A stretch of 64,000 nucleotides of DNA, taken from NCBI GenBank assembly GCA_944472135.2, contig OX235263.1, positions 20,699,379 through 20,763,378 of the forward strand. Reading direction: 5' to 3'. Source of the DNA: Trichobilharzia regenti (lineage: Eukaryota > Platyhelminthes > Trematoda > Strigeidida > Schistosomatidae). This document shows, in pieces, positions 11,101 through 26,100 of the stretch. Each line of letters opens with the position of its first letter. Position 1 is the first letter of the stretch. Under the pieces are notes generated by a model, which ran no database searches, had not been told where the DNA came from, and was given only the letters and a program-made list of their open reading frames with translations. The translations under genes and the position numbers were made by a program.

Positions 11101-14100
11101 TACATTTATCTATATGTACTAATTAAGGACATTACGTTTTTAGAAATTGTAGTTAAATTTTATTCGCCTAGTAATCAAAAATGCATACATCCTATTTTGG
11201 ACTTAAAATAAATGCATCGGAATTATTGTTGATTTATATTCACTTACTAGACATTCTCATACATCTTAATGCACTTTAAACACCACCAATGCATCCAAAT
11301 AACGTGTGACTATCACACTACACTCATACTAAAAAAATTAACACGCCATTATATAATGGTAAGGCAAGCCCTAAATCGTTATTACTCCTTTGTCTCACAC
11401 CTCTGCTCATTGTTTCGAGTATACTTTTCTTGTACTTTCTTTTCTTGCTTCGCGTGCTACACGGAGTGTGGCGACTTGAACTACCGCACATTTGTGCAAA
11501 GTTCCATGTCGAAAACAGACAGACAGAAGCCTTAAATCATACCGACCGTAAATTTCCGTGTCAAAATAAAAAGATTACCGCTTTAACTTATATTTTAGAC
11601 CAATAGGAAGCCAGCTAACCAACAGCCAATCAAAATCTGCCTATATCTATTTTCAAATCTGACACTCTTTGTACCAGTTAGCCTCCTCTTGTAGATAATC
11701 TGGAAAGACGACTCTGGTGGAGCTAAGTGACTTGAGTTCTCCAAGTGCTCGAGAATTGAGTTTGTAACTTTCTTTTATTGTCCTTTTGCTAAATATGCGA
11801 GACAGTATTCAGAGATGAGTTTAGAAAGTGTGTGCTCTGAGCGGCCAGTATAACTCACTCCACACCAGTAGGTGAATTTATAAACAGCCACTGAATTGGC
11901 TCAAAGCAGCAGTTTATCCTTCACATATCCATTGATTACTTGTCGGCTGTAGGAATTAATCCGCCGCTCAGTACGTAAAGAAGCTTTTCTCAGAGGCTCT
12001 TCAGAACATCATCTGCGTCATCCCCCTTGAGTTCAACTTTCATTAAAAGGAGTTTTCTAGCCAATATCTAGGTTCTTTCGACTTTTGCTTTACCTTTATG
12101 ACTTTCTTGACGAATATTCAAGGATATTCATTTTCCATAAGGACCTGTCTGAGTTTCCCCAGTTCCCCATCGATTGTATCACTGCTACATAACCTTCTTA
12201 TATTCTTGAGGATAACGAGGGGATCATATTTCTCTTTCTTCTCAAAGGGATCCAATTGTGAAAATTACTGTATTGACCAATCTATGGTTGTTTCCTGGTG
12301 AGCGATCTGGCAATACGTCAAATCAATTTAATAGTTCGCAAATTAATCAGCCGTATACGGCGTCATGTAAATTTTCTTTTTTCTTGATTGCCATTTACGA
12401 TATCAAGGGGATTACGTATCGTGATTTGATTTATCTCAGTTTCCAGAGGAAGACGCGGTGAAATAATCACCCTGAATTGTGTAAATTCCAAGTCAAAAAA
12501 TTTAAGTGTTGGTTTGTAGGAATTTGATTGGTTTCAGGGTTTCATCATGAGCTGACATTAGTTAGAGAACCACTGGAAAACCAGCTGGGCGTACTGGACA
12601 GCTGTTTCGTCAGCCTAGTTGGGGACTCCTCATCAATACGCACCCACCGCCAGGGTTCGAACCCAGGACCTTCTGGTTACAAGGCCACTGGGAGCCGATC
12701 CAATGGCCAGCACATGAATTCTAACCTCTGCCAATTCACTACATAGCGCGACCGCTAGCCAATGTCTTCGGCGATTATTTGTTCTCACACCCGATCCGCT
12801 GCACCCTACTGGTCAGCAGCATTTTTGAATTAAATCAAACACCGTACATAAGATGTGGAAAGATAACCTCAGTGTTTATTTCCATTGGCCTGTAGTTGAC
12901 GAGTTTAAGAGTTCTACTTAAAACTATTAGTTGACGAATTCATAGTGCATAACATTTCCTAAGGTTGCATCAAATAGAAAAAGAAAACCTTTAGCTTTAA
13001 TACAGGTTTGCGTGTGAATATAGTCACTCTTTTCACAAATACAATTCTTTAATTAACATCCCTAATTAGTTTGAAGTATAGCTTCCACTCATCTCATCAG
13101 CATCGTTATAACTATAGACGCTGACACTGATAAAAATGTCAAAACTACAATCAGGAAAAGAGAAGACGTTCAGCGAAGAGACTCTTTTCGGCGAATTCAG
13201 CTCCATCTTAGAACATCTGATGGAATCCGGACACCAAGCTGCACCTCTTCGAACAAACTTCAAAGACGGCTACAGAGTAAGAAGCAGTCTTCCTAAAGGT
13301 GTACGAATCAAACTTCTTCAAACTGGAGTAGCAGTGGCGATTCACTTGCTAAGCCCTGAACTCTGCATGCAGAAGAATTTCGTTCAATTACTACACTTGC
13401 AATGGACATAATCTATCTTAATACCCGACAAGTAAATTCTACTTAGTCCTTTTCTATTCTATCTCTTCATTAGTATTATTTTGTCTTCTCAATTGTATTA
13501 TTTTCCATTTTCAACTTTCCTGTTCTCTACCCCCACCCGATTTAATTTCTACACCTCACTACCACTGTTACTGACTTGACCAACGCTCAATTTCTAGTCA
13601 TTTATGTTACGTCATCCAACTAAATTGCTCAATTTCAGTTCTAATTGAAACGGCATTATTCTCTACCCCACTTCTACTTAGTCTCTACCTGTAATTACCT
13701 CAGTTTCTTCCCTGACCTAAGTTGAAACATTTTAGTCAATTATATTACGTCATCTAACTTACTAACTCAATCTTAGTTGCTTTAGTTGCTGTCCAATTAA
13801 CCTTGTTTCTATATTAGATCATTCTTGTATTACCTGATCAGTTGTCAAAACCTGACAAACCTCATGTACACACACACACAAATAATTACATATATAAATG
13901 CGATTGTACAGCTATGTGAATGAATTCGCCGGCGAAAAGAGTCTCTTCGCTGAACGTCTTCTCTTTTTCATATGACTCAATGAGGATTTTCAATCTACAG
14001 TCAGAAAAGCAAAACAGACCTTCATTACTCTGAAATCAGTGTGGATGTCTGTTACACTCACACTGAAGATGAGGATTTGGATTTTCACTACTTATATCAC

Positions 14101-17100
14101 TTCAATACTTCTATATGATCCAGAGACTTGGTAAACGTGTCACCGATAGCATCTCTAGTAGGCTACTACCAGATTTCCTCTAACAGCTGTCCTAACTTCA
14201 CAATGAAGAACAAATGACCAGAAATCAATGAGAAACAAGGAACTCTGATAACAAACGAATAAAGGAACCTGTGTCACCTAACAAACATGAAGAAGCAAAT
14301 AGAGATGTATTGGACATACGCTTTGGAAACTCATGAGTAACTATATGCACAAGGCAATTCTTTGAGTGCAAGCTGAATGCGATACAACAAGTTAACCCTC
14401 CAAGGATGACATGGGGGATATAAGAGCTTATGTATAATCGTGGAACCAGGTGAAAAGACCTTGAAGACCTGAACATGATGAAATGAAGGCGTACTGTCGA
14501 AATATTATGTTCCAGTTTGAAACCAGTTACAACTTTCACTTATCACACTATCAGAAAAGACAATTGAGATCAAAGAGATGTCTTCAAACTTATCACTGAA
14601 TAGATTTCTAGTTTACATTACTAATTAAAAGTGAGATTATACAATTAAACGTTTAGCCTTTCCTGTATTTTATATTTTGCTTTCTCATCACATATATATA
14701 TATATATATATATAGAATTTACAAGAACATTATAAATATGCACTGTTTGCATACACTATAAGCATCTAAAGAAAAGTCTTAGTATGCATTTAAACAAAAG
14801 ATACCAAAGCAATGATCCATGAGAATATTATTATCATCATTACTATAGGCTAATTAAGATTTTCTAATCTAATTCAGTTATTTCTCATGAAGGCAAATAA
14901 AAAGCTTATTATAGTATACATGTGAAATAAATGATGAATAGGTATTTGGAAAACAGAATAAGGAATGTTAACTTTTTCAAGGAGAGTTAATTAATTTATA
15001 TTTTTTGAAGTAAAAATAAAAATACAAATAAAAGAACAAATTATGGTCTACTTAATGCAGGAAGAAATTTACAAAAAATTGCAAGTCATTTTTCATTCTT
15101 GTAACACTCGACTCCAACTCCAACAGCAACAACAACAACAACAAAGAGAATAACCGAATACAAAGGAACATAAGACAATGAAATGAGGAAACAATGTGAT
15201 TTACTGGTCAGGAGGAAATCGATTATGTCTCAGATAGATCTAAGGTTCAATAAACACTTCTCTTTGGTAAGTACAAAGAAGCAGCTAAGCTCGTTTCCGT
15301 CTATCGAACAACTTGCTCTTTAGTGCAATCAAAAATCGATAGATATCCTTCTTATGTTAACTACAACTGTATACACAAATTTACATGTATCTGTGGGAGC
15401 ACTTGCATTGGGAGAACAGAAATAAGAGCACACCTACGATTTTCTGAACATGTACCAAATCACCTATGTCTAAAGGGAGCAAGTGTTTTAAACATTTCTA
15501 TAGCCAACCACCTCCTTGACGTGGGTCATGACGTGGACGTCGTGAGATAGTTCAAAATTATGAAGCAAAAGAGTTCGATTATCTCAAGTTTGCCAAAGCA
15601 GTCTCCATCAAGCGCTTGAAACCGGATTTATGTGTTCAAAAAAGTGCCATTTTATTCTACAATGACTGTTGTTGTTGCTTTATTCAAGAATAAAAACACT
15701 GAGTGGTACTGAGTTTATTTTGAAAGCTGCTGTATTTTTTGATGTTTTTATATTTGGCGCAGTTACAACATTTACACACAGACTGACACATGCAAACAGT
15801 GTGAATTCCAGAAATTTTAGACTAAACACTAAATAATTGTCACAGGTTGTTTTATAAGGATCAGATTTATTTTCGGAGTTTTATCACATATTGATATCAG
15901 TTGGAGAATTATTGAAAATCAGTAGTGGAGTAATGGAAGGCTGTTTCATGCTAGTTTGGTAATCATCGGCAATACGTGCTCACCGCCGGGGTTTGAACGC
16001 ACAGTCTTCTGGTTATAGAGCAAGCTCGAATATCATTCATCTACTGGGACGTAATTTAATGGTCAGTCCGTGAATTCTAACTTCTACTAATTCCTGACCA
16101 ACCAATTTCATCAGTGGGAAATCCACCTTCACACTTGACTGGAAATACCTCACTAGTCACAACTTCTCACTGAAACTCCAGGAAATTGTTCTTTAACTAA
16201 TATTAAACTATGGTTAAACTAGAAAAATTTAATCATTGAATAATTCAAGTATTTTAATTCACTAATTGTGAATTGTTGTCGATATATATTTTGAGACTGT
16301 GTAGATCACTTTCATTTTGACAATATAGGCTCTTTCGGTGAATACTGTGGTATTAATAATGTTTACAGTCTTGAGACCTGTCAAATGGATGTACTCTCTC
16401 CACAGAGTGAGAGTGATGCTGTTCTTACTGAGACTACAACTCACTATCGATCGGTAACATTACACACCAAGTGAATTAGTCATTCATTTTTATCCTATTC
16501 ACCTGTTTACCTTCATCATTGACTTGAACTTCTAAGATTACTTTACAAGCGTCCATTAAATCTTGAATATTAAGGGGTTAACAAAGTGAAGGTTATTAAT
16601 GCATATAGTTTTAATTAGACGGAAAGTGCTTTGACAAAATAAGTCAGTGTTGTCTCTACATCACTGTGTTTAGAAACGGTGAATTAAATTGTACATTTCT
16701 TTATTAATTATTTTTCATTGAATATATCACACAGTAAAACAGTATCATTTTTTACTAAATGACGTTTAAAGCATAGTTTATTATCGTTCAAACCCATATC
16801 AGTTGTAACTAGACGAAACTTCGAAGCCTGATTCTCATACTTCATGATGTAGTTGCGAAGATTCACAGGTATTTATATGCATCGGTAGCGCAGCGGTAGA
16901 ATGCTCGCTAACGACGCCTCATGTGGTCAGGGATTCGATCTTCGGTTACCACCACACTCCTACACCTCGCTAAGCCGGCTACTATAAAACTGGTAATGAG
17001 GGAAGGTTGAACATGAGGTTAGCAACCCCATCCCGTATAAACAAACAACGCTGTTATCAAAATTTCAGGCCTCCAAATTGAAGCCCTATGTTCCACTGGG

Positions 17101-20100
17101 AACGTAACGAAATAAAAAAGTGGATAGTTATTGTCCACTATTTTTATGAGCTATTAATGAGATATTTATCTTACAGCAATGGAAACTATTAATTCTTCAT
17201 AATTATTCATACTTTTATTCCCCTTTATGAATTTAAACAAGGCAAACACAACAAATGTTTTTGCGCAATAATATAAGGCCATCTTCTTCTTCTTCACTAG
17301 ATTCTTTTCAGATGCATGCAGTCTAAAAGTTAGTTATGTGTAGAGGTACACAGAATTAGATATGATAGAGAAGATTTGTAGCAGAGGTGGATGATTTTGA
17401 TATTGTTGTGCTTTCTGAGATGAATAGTTTACCTACGAAGCTTTCATCACCCTACCAGGCAGCGTCTTCAGCGCACACTTCGATTAGAAGTGAGCTTTTA
17501 GATTCCTCCACTAGTTTATTAATCGTCTCCCCTGGTGACCTTGGACGTGATTGGTTGTTTTTGTGTGTTTTCACACCTTCTAGGTTACTTGTAATGGAAC
17601 TGATTGTTTCTTTGACTTGGACTTTGACCCTTTGTGTATGAGATTTCCTTCCCACTGATTGGTAAATTTTGCCAATGTCGGTGTATTCAGTGATTGACGA
17701 TTCACTGGAATACCAGGCTTCTAACAATTCTCTAGCATTCTTGGTGTTTCCTCTGTCTAATATCTCAACGTAGGTTGTCCCAGTCGAATTGTTCTCCGTG
17801 GTTATCCGTATGTAGTGATATGAGCGAGGGAGTGGATGTCATGTCTCTTGACGGATACGAAGACGAATAGGACGTCCAACTTGGCCAATGTAGTGCTTTT
17901 CGCAGTTGTTACAATGTATTTTGTAGATGATGTTGGTTTTATCCTCTTTCGTTGTTGAGTCTTTCGGTTGACGCAGTGCCAATTGAGTGAAGTGATTTTG
18001 TTGGTTTGTGTACGGCGTCAATACCTAAAGGTTTGAAGAGTCTTGTAGTGATTTCTGAGATATCCTTTATGTATGTTAAGGCGATTTCTTGGTGGTTTCC
18101 TTGGGGCCTTCGATTTGATAGGTTGGCTTCGGGGAGTGGGGTATATGTCTTTTGATGAAATTCCGTGGATATCCATTCTTTTGGAAGACGTCCATTAGGT
18201 ATCTTCCTTCAAACTTCCTTAAGGTGGGAGTTCTGCAATGAGCCCTGGCTGGCCCTCTTGAATAGTGTTTGTATACAATTCCTTTTGTGTATTATTGGAT
18301 TGTTGCTGTTCTAATTGAGTATTTGGTCAGTGTGTATTAATTTCCTATAAACTTGAGTTTCTAATTCTCCTGTGGTTATTCGCTTGACTGAGTCGTCCCA
18401 AAATGTGATTTGGTTCATGGATTCTTCTTCTCTTGTGAATTTGACGTCGGTGTACTCAGAATTGTGATGTATACAGGATTTTGTCATGCTTCTAAGGATG
18501 AAGATAATTCTTGTCAACGAGACACATTTCGATAAACAATGTTCATAAGTTCCACTTTTGTACAACCTATTAAGGAAGTCTGGGTTCAAAGGAAACACAA
18601 ATGGGCAAAATTAATGGTCGACTACATTGAAAATTGTGTTTCATTGAAGGGAACCACTCAAGCGACAGTATACTGACAATATCATTTTTCTTTGTTTGTG
18701 AGAACACACATCCTAGTTAAATCCATTTTGATGGTGTTCGATGTCAATTAGTTTATTATAGTTGTGCTCTTTCTAAATTCAAAAAGCTGCTACAACACTG
18801 ACGGAACTCTGTACTCACTCTTGAAAGATAAACCAATAGAATTATTCAAAAATCTTATATATCTAGACTGTTGATATAAGTATAAAACTTGGGCACTGTG
18901 GTAGAGTATAACTCCATTATGGATAAGATTTTATTTTCATAAATCACACAGTGTTGTACAGTTATATTAACTGGAGCATCTAGACAGTTGTTTGCGTTGT
19001 GTCAGTGGCTTGAAGGGGAAAATTTCCAGCCGTTTAATAAAAGCTGATAAAGTATATGTCAATCAGTGTCTCCTCTGGAAGTCAGGCTATCAACTCTGCT
19101 ACTAGTGTGCAACTCTTCTCTGTGCCCCATGAAAACTAACTTTGTTAACTGTAAATATCCAGGCAAGAAAAACTTAAACCCTTATTCAATTTCTCTTAAA
19201 ATTAATTTTATTTTCTATTCTATAGACGCATAACTGTCTTGCTGAATTTACGGATCATGCGATTACGTCAACAAGTCTTGTAACACATTTATTTCCACTT
19301 CATTCAACAAATACTAATGAGAAGAAAAATTCAATGCATTTTGGACTACTTTGTGTTATTCAGAAGAATGGAATATTTACACTTTATGACGTAGCTGTAA
19401 GTTAAATTGTGTGTGTGTGTGTCTTTTTTCACCCTCAGATTTTGGTTGAATTCTCTATCAGTACAATGAAATAAAACTAAAATAAAAATGATTTCGAAGT
19501 TTGCTTTTATCAAGTGTTTCTTTTCTAAATTTCATAACTGTTAAACGAGAAACTATTTGAATTTGAAATGCTTCCGAAACAATTTCAATATAAGTAAATA
19601 AAAAGATAAAAATTACAACTTTCAACAGTTATTTTAGTACACATTTGGGTGCGTAGTGACGACGAATCTAAAATTGAGACGAAATGGCTCTACAGTACTC
19701 TGTATTTTTCAATGCTTCTTTAACTGATATCAGTCTTTAGTGAAACTTGAAACAAATCAAATCCCTACAGGCTAACCCTTGAAAATGAATCTGACGCTTG
19801 CCAGTGACGACGAAGTTGCCTAAAGGTCTTGTGAGAAGTTATAACCAGAATGTGGTCTACCTGGTTGGAAGTATGGACAAATACTCGCCATTGATGACAG
19901 TGGCTAATGCCTGTGCCAAAATCATGAATTGGTAGAAGTTAGTATTTATGGACTGGCTATTGATTTGGATCCCGGTGGCTGAATGGTTTACCAGCTTGCC
20001 TTGTAATTGGAATTTAATGCGAACGAACACTGAGGGTGGGTGCGTACTACCAATGAGTCCCAGGCTAGATAGACAAAACAACTGGTTATCCAGTACGTCA

Positions 20101-23100
20101 GTCCTTATTTTTAATCGTTATCAAACTGATATCAATCTGTGACCAAACTTGAAAATGTAATTTATCACTATATGGCCTTTTATTGATAGATAATCTTAAA
20201 AATACTTTTATGTTTTAACTATACGATTGCAAAGAATACGCTATCAGTTGTGCATAGCGTAGTATTATCAGTCACTTGAAGCCTTGTTCGATAAAGAAAT
20301 GCACTGAAATATGTCGATCTTATTATTCCTCCCGCTGAGATAATATTTAGGCGATTAAATTGACTTAATGACTGTAATTACTGAAGACGGCAAGCCTACT
20401 AAAAACTGATCTTGACTACCGTCTGTGATAAGATGTTAGTTAGTCATGTAAGTGACTGATAAGAGACACGGTTCTACAGAAGGACTGAAAAAAGCTAATT
20501 TAGCATACAATGATACAGAATCATTGAAAAACCAGAGAGTACAAGAGAACCGTCTCGTCCTAGTTTCCAGACTCTTCGACAGTATACACCGATGACTCCA
20601 CGAGAGGATGAACTCAGGACCTTAGGATTACATAGTCAACTTGATGACCGTACTCAATCTCCGGTAGAGTTGACGGTGCGTACTGCACAGAAATCTCAGT
20701 AGTAGGATGTAACAGCTGTTCAGTGTTCCCTGGTTTTCAGTCACCGTTTAGCTGATGTCGGTGGGTGATGAAGTCTACAGTATTATTATCTTTTTTTCTC
20801 TTTTCTCTTAATCCTGTTTACACTACCATATTTTCATACCCGAACTTCGTGTTTATTTTGTCATTTTACTATTTCTACATATTTAATCCCTGATTACATA
20901 AACATTTATTCATCACATTAGTTTTTTTTATCCAAGCATCCTGTCTATTGTCATTGTTATTTCTACATTTCTAACCCCTAATTGCACAATATGTCAATCT
21001 TCTGAGTAATTATGATGCTACTTTGTCTGAGCTTTATTCATCCCCTTGTTTATTGTCATTTTAATTCCTAATTGTAATTTTTAGTAATCTGACTCTTAAC
21101 CGGAAATTGTTCTGGAATTTTCCCATCCATTTGATATAAATACACGAATGTACCGCCTAGATGATGACTTCATCGAAAAGAAAAATTTTCTTCGCTGCAA
21201 CTGCCTTCTTAATAACTCCTATGACCCAATGTGTATATTCCGTCATTTTTTCTTCTAATGACATTTCGGGTGTGATTTATTAATCATCCTTATGAACTAT
21301 ATCCACGAGTATGCTACTAAAGTTTCGCATAAAATACTCATTATTACAAGAGAGACTGAATTTAAATCACTTGTTAGCTGCATAGTATAACAGTACATCG
21401 TGAAGTGAAGTTGACGTCGATATCAGTCGTGAAGTGGAGTACTTAATAGAAAACTTGGGCAGAAAAAATTTATTTCCATCACCTTTTTTCTTCGGGTTAG
21501 TTTTTATTAATTCACTTCATTGTATATACGCTTTCTTGAAGATTTCTTTTCGAAGTTATAGATATTTAAACATTGTGCTCACGCTCCTATTTTTACGACA
21601 GAGCCATGAATTAAAGTATTTATGAAGTTTCAATTGATAGATTTTCTTCACGAATCAACATCGATTACAGAGGTCATTGATAACCAAGGAACACAGTGGA
21701 TAGGTGTTTCGCATTATTTCGAGACTTTATAGAAGTACACACCCACGACACCACAGTTAGTGATCGAACTTAGGACCTTCAGGTTATGAGACTGAGATCA
21801 CTGAGCATTCCTTGGCCACCTTGGTTCTAACTTTGTCAACTAGTGATATAACGCTGTCTTAACCAATACTTCCAATAAACATACGCTTCACCATGATGTG
21901 ATGGACTCCACTGGTGATGACATCTCGCTGCAGCTTCAGGAATCCCCTCGAATAGCCCCATCAGTGAGCTGGTAATCGACATTCAGATTACAGATGAAGG
22001 TAGGATGAAGCAGCTTCCTAGTTTTCAATAATCTCTCTAGCCTATGTTAGCTCGTAGAGTAAATCTGGCAACTGACATTAATCCAAAATCATCACAAATC
22101 AGAAAATAGAGAAAATCGTCTTACTTATAAACTTAGTGATTATAGCTCATGAACAGTAAATGGTGACATCAATTAAAACGTAGCAGTAGGATGGATGCAC
22201 ATAGGCGAAGATGAAAAATATTCCAATGCCCTTAAATGCTAACGACAGACTTGGTAAGAATTCTCACTACAGATATTTCTGTAGTTGTACCACTAAACTA
22301 CTGACAACTCGAATCAGTATTCCAGACTCATTAAAAAAAACGAAGAAGGCAATGACGGCAATTCACATGTTTCCATAATGTGGTCAGCGGAATATCTCCA
22401 TTGGCCAGTCAGAACAGTGTCTTTCAGTAATCATATTTTTTCAGTTATGTGAAGTATTAACATCTTTGTGATAGCTGGTATACACTAAAATTATATAAAT
22501 TATTCACTTGCAGTTTATTGAAGTCGTTAAAAAGCAATTTCTCACCAGTTTTACACATACTATTTGTATTCAAGTACTTGTTTGTACGAATGTGATTGAT
22601 CGTTTACAGGATTTTATCACTAGCTGATATCGGTGAGAGAACTACTGTAAAAGCAACCAGGAAGTACTGAGTGGCTGTTTTGTCCAATACACTCCCCCTG
22701 GGGTTCGAACCTAGGACCTCTTGGTTACAAATCGAGCTCGTAAACCTTTAAGCCACTGGAACCCAATATAATGGCCCACGAATTCTTACTTCTACCGATT
22801 CACGACAGAGCGCGACCAGAAGTCACGATTCGTGGGTCATTGTAATCGACCCCAGTGACTTAATGATCTACAAGCTCACCTGGTAACCAGGAGGTCCTTG
22901 GTTCGAAATCTACTGGTAGGTGGGTGCTGTTGAAAGGTGTCAAAACAGGACGAATCAGCTGTCAAGTACTCCCTAGTTGGTTTCTCAATGGTTCTTTAAC
23001 CAATTTCAGCTCTTGAGTAAATCCTGTAACACAATATTTCTATCTGTTTTGGAGTGTCAATGAAAATAGTCACTCCCTGACAGTCAAGTTTACGGAGTTG

Positions 23101-26100
23101 GTGAATCTTATATAAGGTATTTCGCTTCACCCACGTTGTGTTATGAAACAAGTCTGCATAGGAAATGAACGTTTCATCATTTATATTGATCGCAAAATTT
23201 ATTCATTTACTTTTTTTAGCTCACTATATTTTTTTAAAAAAATTTATAATTTATAGAATCAGAATAGGATTACAAAAATTCGACTGAACTGTGAAATATA
23301 CTGTGCCTGTTTAGTACCATGTCAAGAAAAATCGAATCAATACTTACGTGATGCAATACTTAGCATTGATACTTCTGGCTATCTAATGATAACTCAATGG
23401 AAATTAGCCAACTTACCCATGGATAATAGTTTCCATAGATCTAGTATCTGTGCTGAAACATTAGAAATTGGAACGAATATTTTCAAAGAAGTAAGTGTTG
23501 ATCTTATTGAACAGGTGAATTTATACGCTGTCAAGTATAACAGAATGGTTGAATAGGAATATATTTACATTTGAATAAAGCAAGAGCGACAGTTATTGTA
23601 GAATAAAATGGCACCATCATTGTCTATTTCGTTGGTTCCTCATCAGCTGTCTACAACCCAAAGATAGTAATAAGTTTGTCTACAGAAACAATTTTAACAT
23701 ACTTGCACAGAGTTCATCTTCAAACAAAACACCAATCAGTCTATCCAAACAATGCTAATAATAACAATAATCACTTTACCCCAAGACGTAATAGTCATAC
23801 ACAATGGAATCTTTCAGCTTTAGGTAATCAGATGAAAGAGAGGGGGGGGAATATCCAGTTACCAGAGCAAGAGAAGACTGATAACCGATTCTTTCTGAAC
23901 ACATAAATCCGGTTTCAAGCGCTTGATGGAGACTGCTTTGGCAAACTTGAGGATAATCGAACTCTTTTGCTTATTCATAACTTTGAGCGATCTCGTGACG
24001 TCCACCTCATGACCCACGTCAAGGAGGTGGATGGCGATAGAACTGGTTAAAACACTTGCTCCCTTTAGACATTGGTGTTTTGGTACATGTTCAGAAAATC
24101 GTAGGTGTGCTCTTATTCCTGTTCTCCCAATGTAAGTGCTCCCGCAGATACATGTAAATTTGTGTATACAGTTGTAGTTAACATAAGAAGGATATCTATC
24201 GATTTTTCACTGTACTAAAGAGCAAGCTGAGCGATAGACGCGAACCAGCTTAGCCACAGGACAGGCTCTGCCTAGTGACGTCCTCAATCTTCTGTTGACA
24301 ATTGCTTTAATACTGTCACCTTTAAAATCAAGTTGAATGAGGACGGTTTTTTCCACTCTGATTTATTAGACATTTGAGCCTTCAAATATTCCATACTTGT
24401 TAATGAACCTTTGAGAGTAACCGTTGTTCTTCAACATCTTTTCAAGAAACACAAATTCTTCCGCTAATATCCCTGACATCACGGTGAACTGCGAATACAC
24501 CTTGCTGACGAGTGTCAGCAAGCAAAAAACATACATCCAAGGCTTCTTGCAGATTGCATACAGACATCTAATAAATACTGGATCAGCATAACTTACATTC
24601 ACGCTGTGTAGCTTAAATTTATTTTATACTATTTACTCAAATGGTTACACAGACAAAACACTGTAGTGGAAAGTTTTTAAAATGTTGATTTTCTTCAGAT
24701 TAATATACGCCATAAGCGTCGGTGGCACAGCGGTTAGGACACTCGCCGATCATGCGCTTGGCCCGAAGTTCGATCCCCGGCCACAGACGCACTCCTTTAC
24801 CTCGCTAAGCCAGTAATAAGACTGTTAAACAGGAAAGGTTGGACATGAGGCTAGCAAACCCATCCTGTAAAATAAACACTCTCACAGAATCCTCAAGTCT
24901 CTAGCTTGAAGCCCTATGTTCCACTGGGGAACGTGAAGGAAAAAAAATATATAAGAGCCATACTGCATGATTCAGGCAGGGTTTCGGTATATGATCCCTG
25001 AAGCGCCGCTTTATTAGTAAGTTTAGTCATCAACAGATTTTTAAGATAATCCCTTGATCTCATGCATCATTCATTAGTTATCACCCCTTTGCGTTCTGAT
25101 TGGATCATAAGCCTTCTGATTGGAGCTCTGAAGTTTCAGTAGTGGTAGCGATTTTTACTCAGTGGAACCGCTAGCCTTGTAGTCAACCTCGCCTGTTAAC
25201 TAGTCTTACTACCATCTGAGGTTTACGAGTGCGTCGTCGGGGAATCAAACCCGGACCACTTTCAGAGTGTTTGACGATCATTCTACTACTACTGAACCAC
25301 TGACAACCATTCTCTTAGCTTATAAGAATCAGTTTTTGAGGTTGTTAGTATTATTAACATCATTATGTCGTACTACTGAATACCTTCAAGTAGCTACCCC
25401 TATAGGAATTCAATTTTATCAACATTTCAGATATCACGGAAAGGAAAGCCAACCAATCTAAAATATTGTATCTATATTCAAAACAATCTACGTTCATCTA
25501 TGGAAGCTTTAAAATTTTTCAATAAAAACACTAAAAGCAAATTATCCACCTCATTAAAATTGTTTTCAAATACTGAAAATCCAACTGAATTCAATTTGAT
25601 TACTGTATCCGTTGAATGTACACGACGAAAAATTATTCGTTTGACAAGTTGGTATTGTAAAGCAAAACAATTGTCAAATACAGTTTCATATAATAAAATA
25701 CTCTCTAATGATCCAAACGCCAACTTGATTGATATTTCAGTTACTGAAAGTGGATGTTCTGGTAGTCTGTGTATTTGTTTTACTAATGAAGTCTTTTGGC
25801 TTAGTTTACATGTAAGCTAATAATAACATGTTGATTAATGTTGCCTTTCTCGTATTATTAATAAATTTTTTTCCAGCTTTTAATGGAGTCATCTGTAAAT
25901 ATGACTGTGTTTACATGTGATTACCTCTTTTTATGAGAGATCCTTATGTTGAATTATCCAATAAAAAAAGGTTCCAAGGGGCTTATAAATCGTCTTACCA
26001 AAACTAAAGTTAATTCAAGTAGATTATCATACCCTTTCTAGACTGTATATGTCACGAAATTCCTGGAATAATCTGAGCTCCAAGTCAAATTAATGCCTTG

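Noticed and set aside
22740..22920. tRNA genes
   Set aside because: Box A and box B are present here and in other SINE copies, but no copy folds into a full cloverleaf with paired acceptor stem, and each continues into a SINE body.
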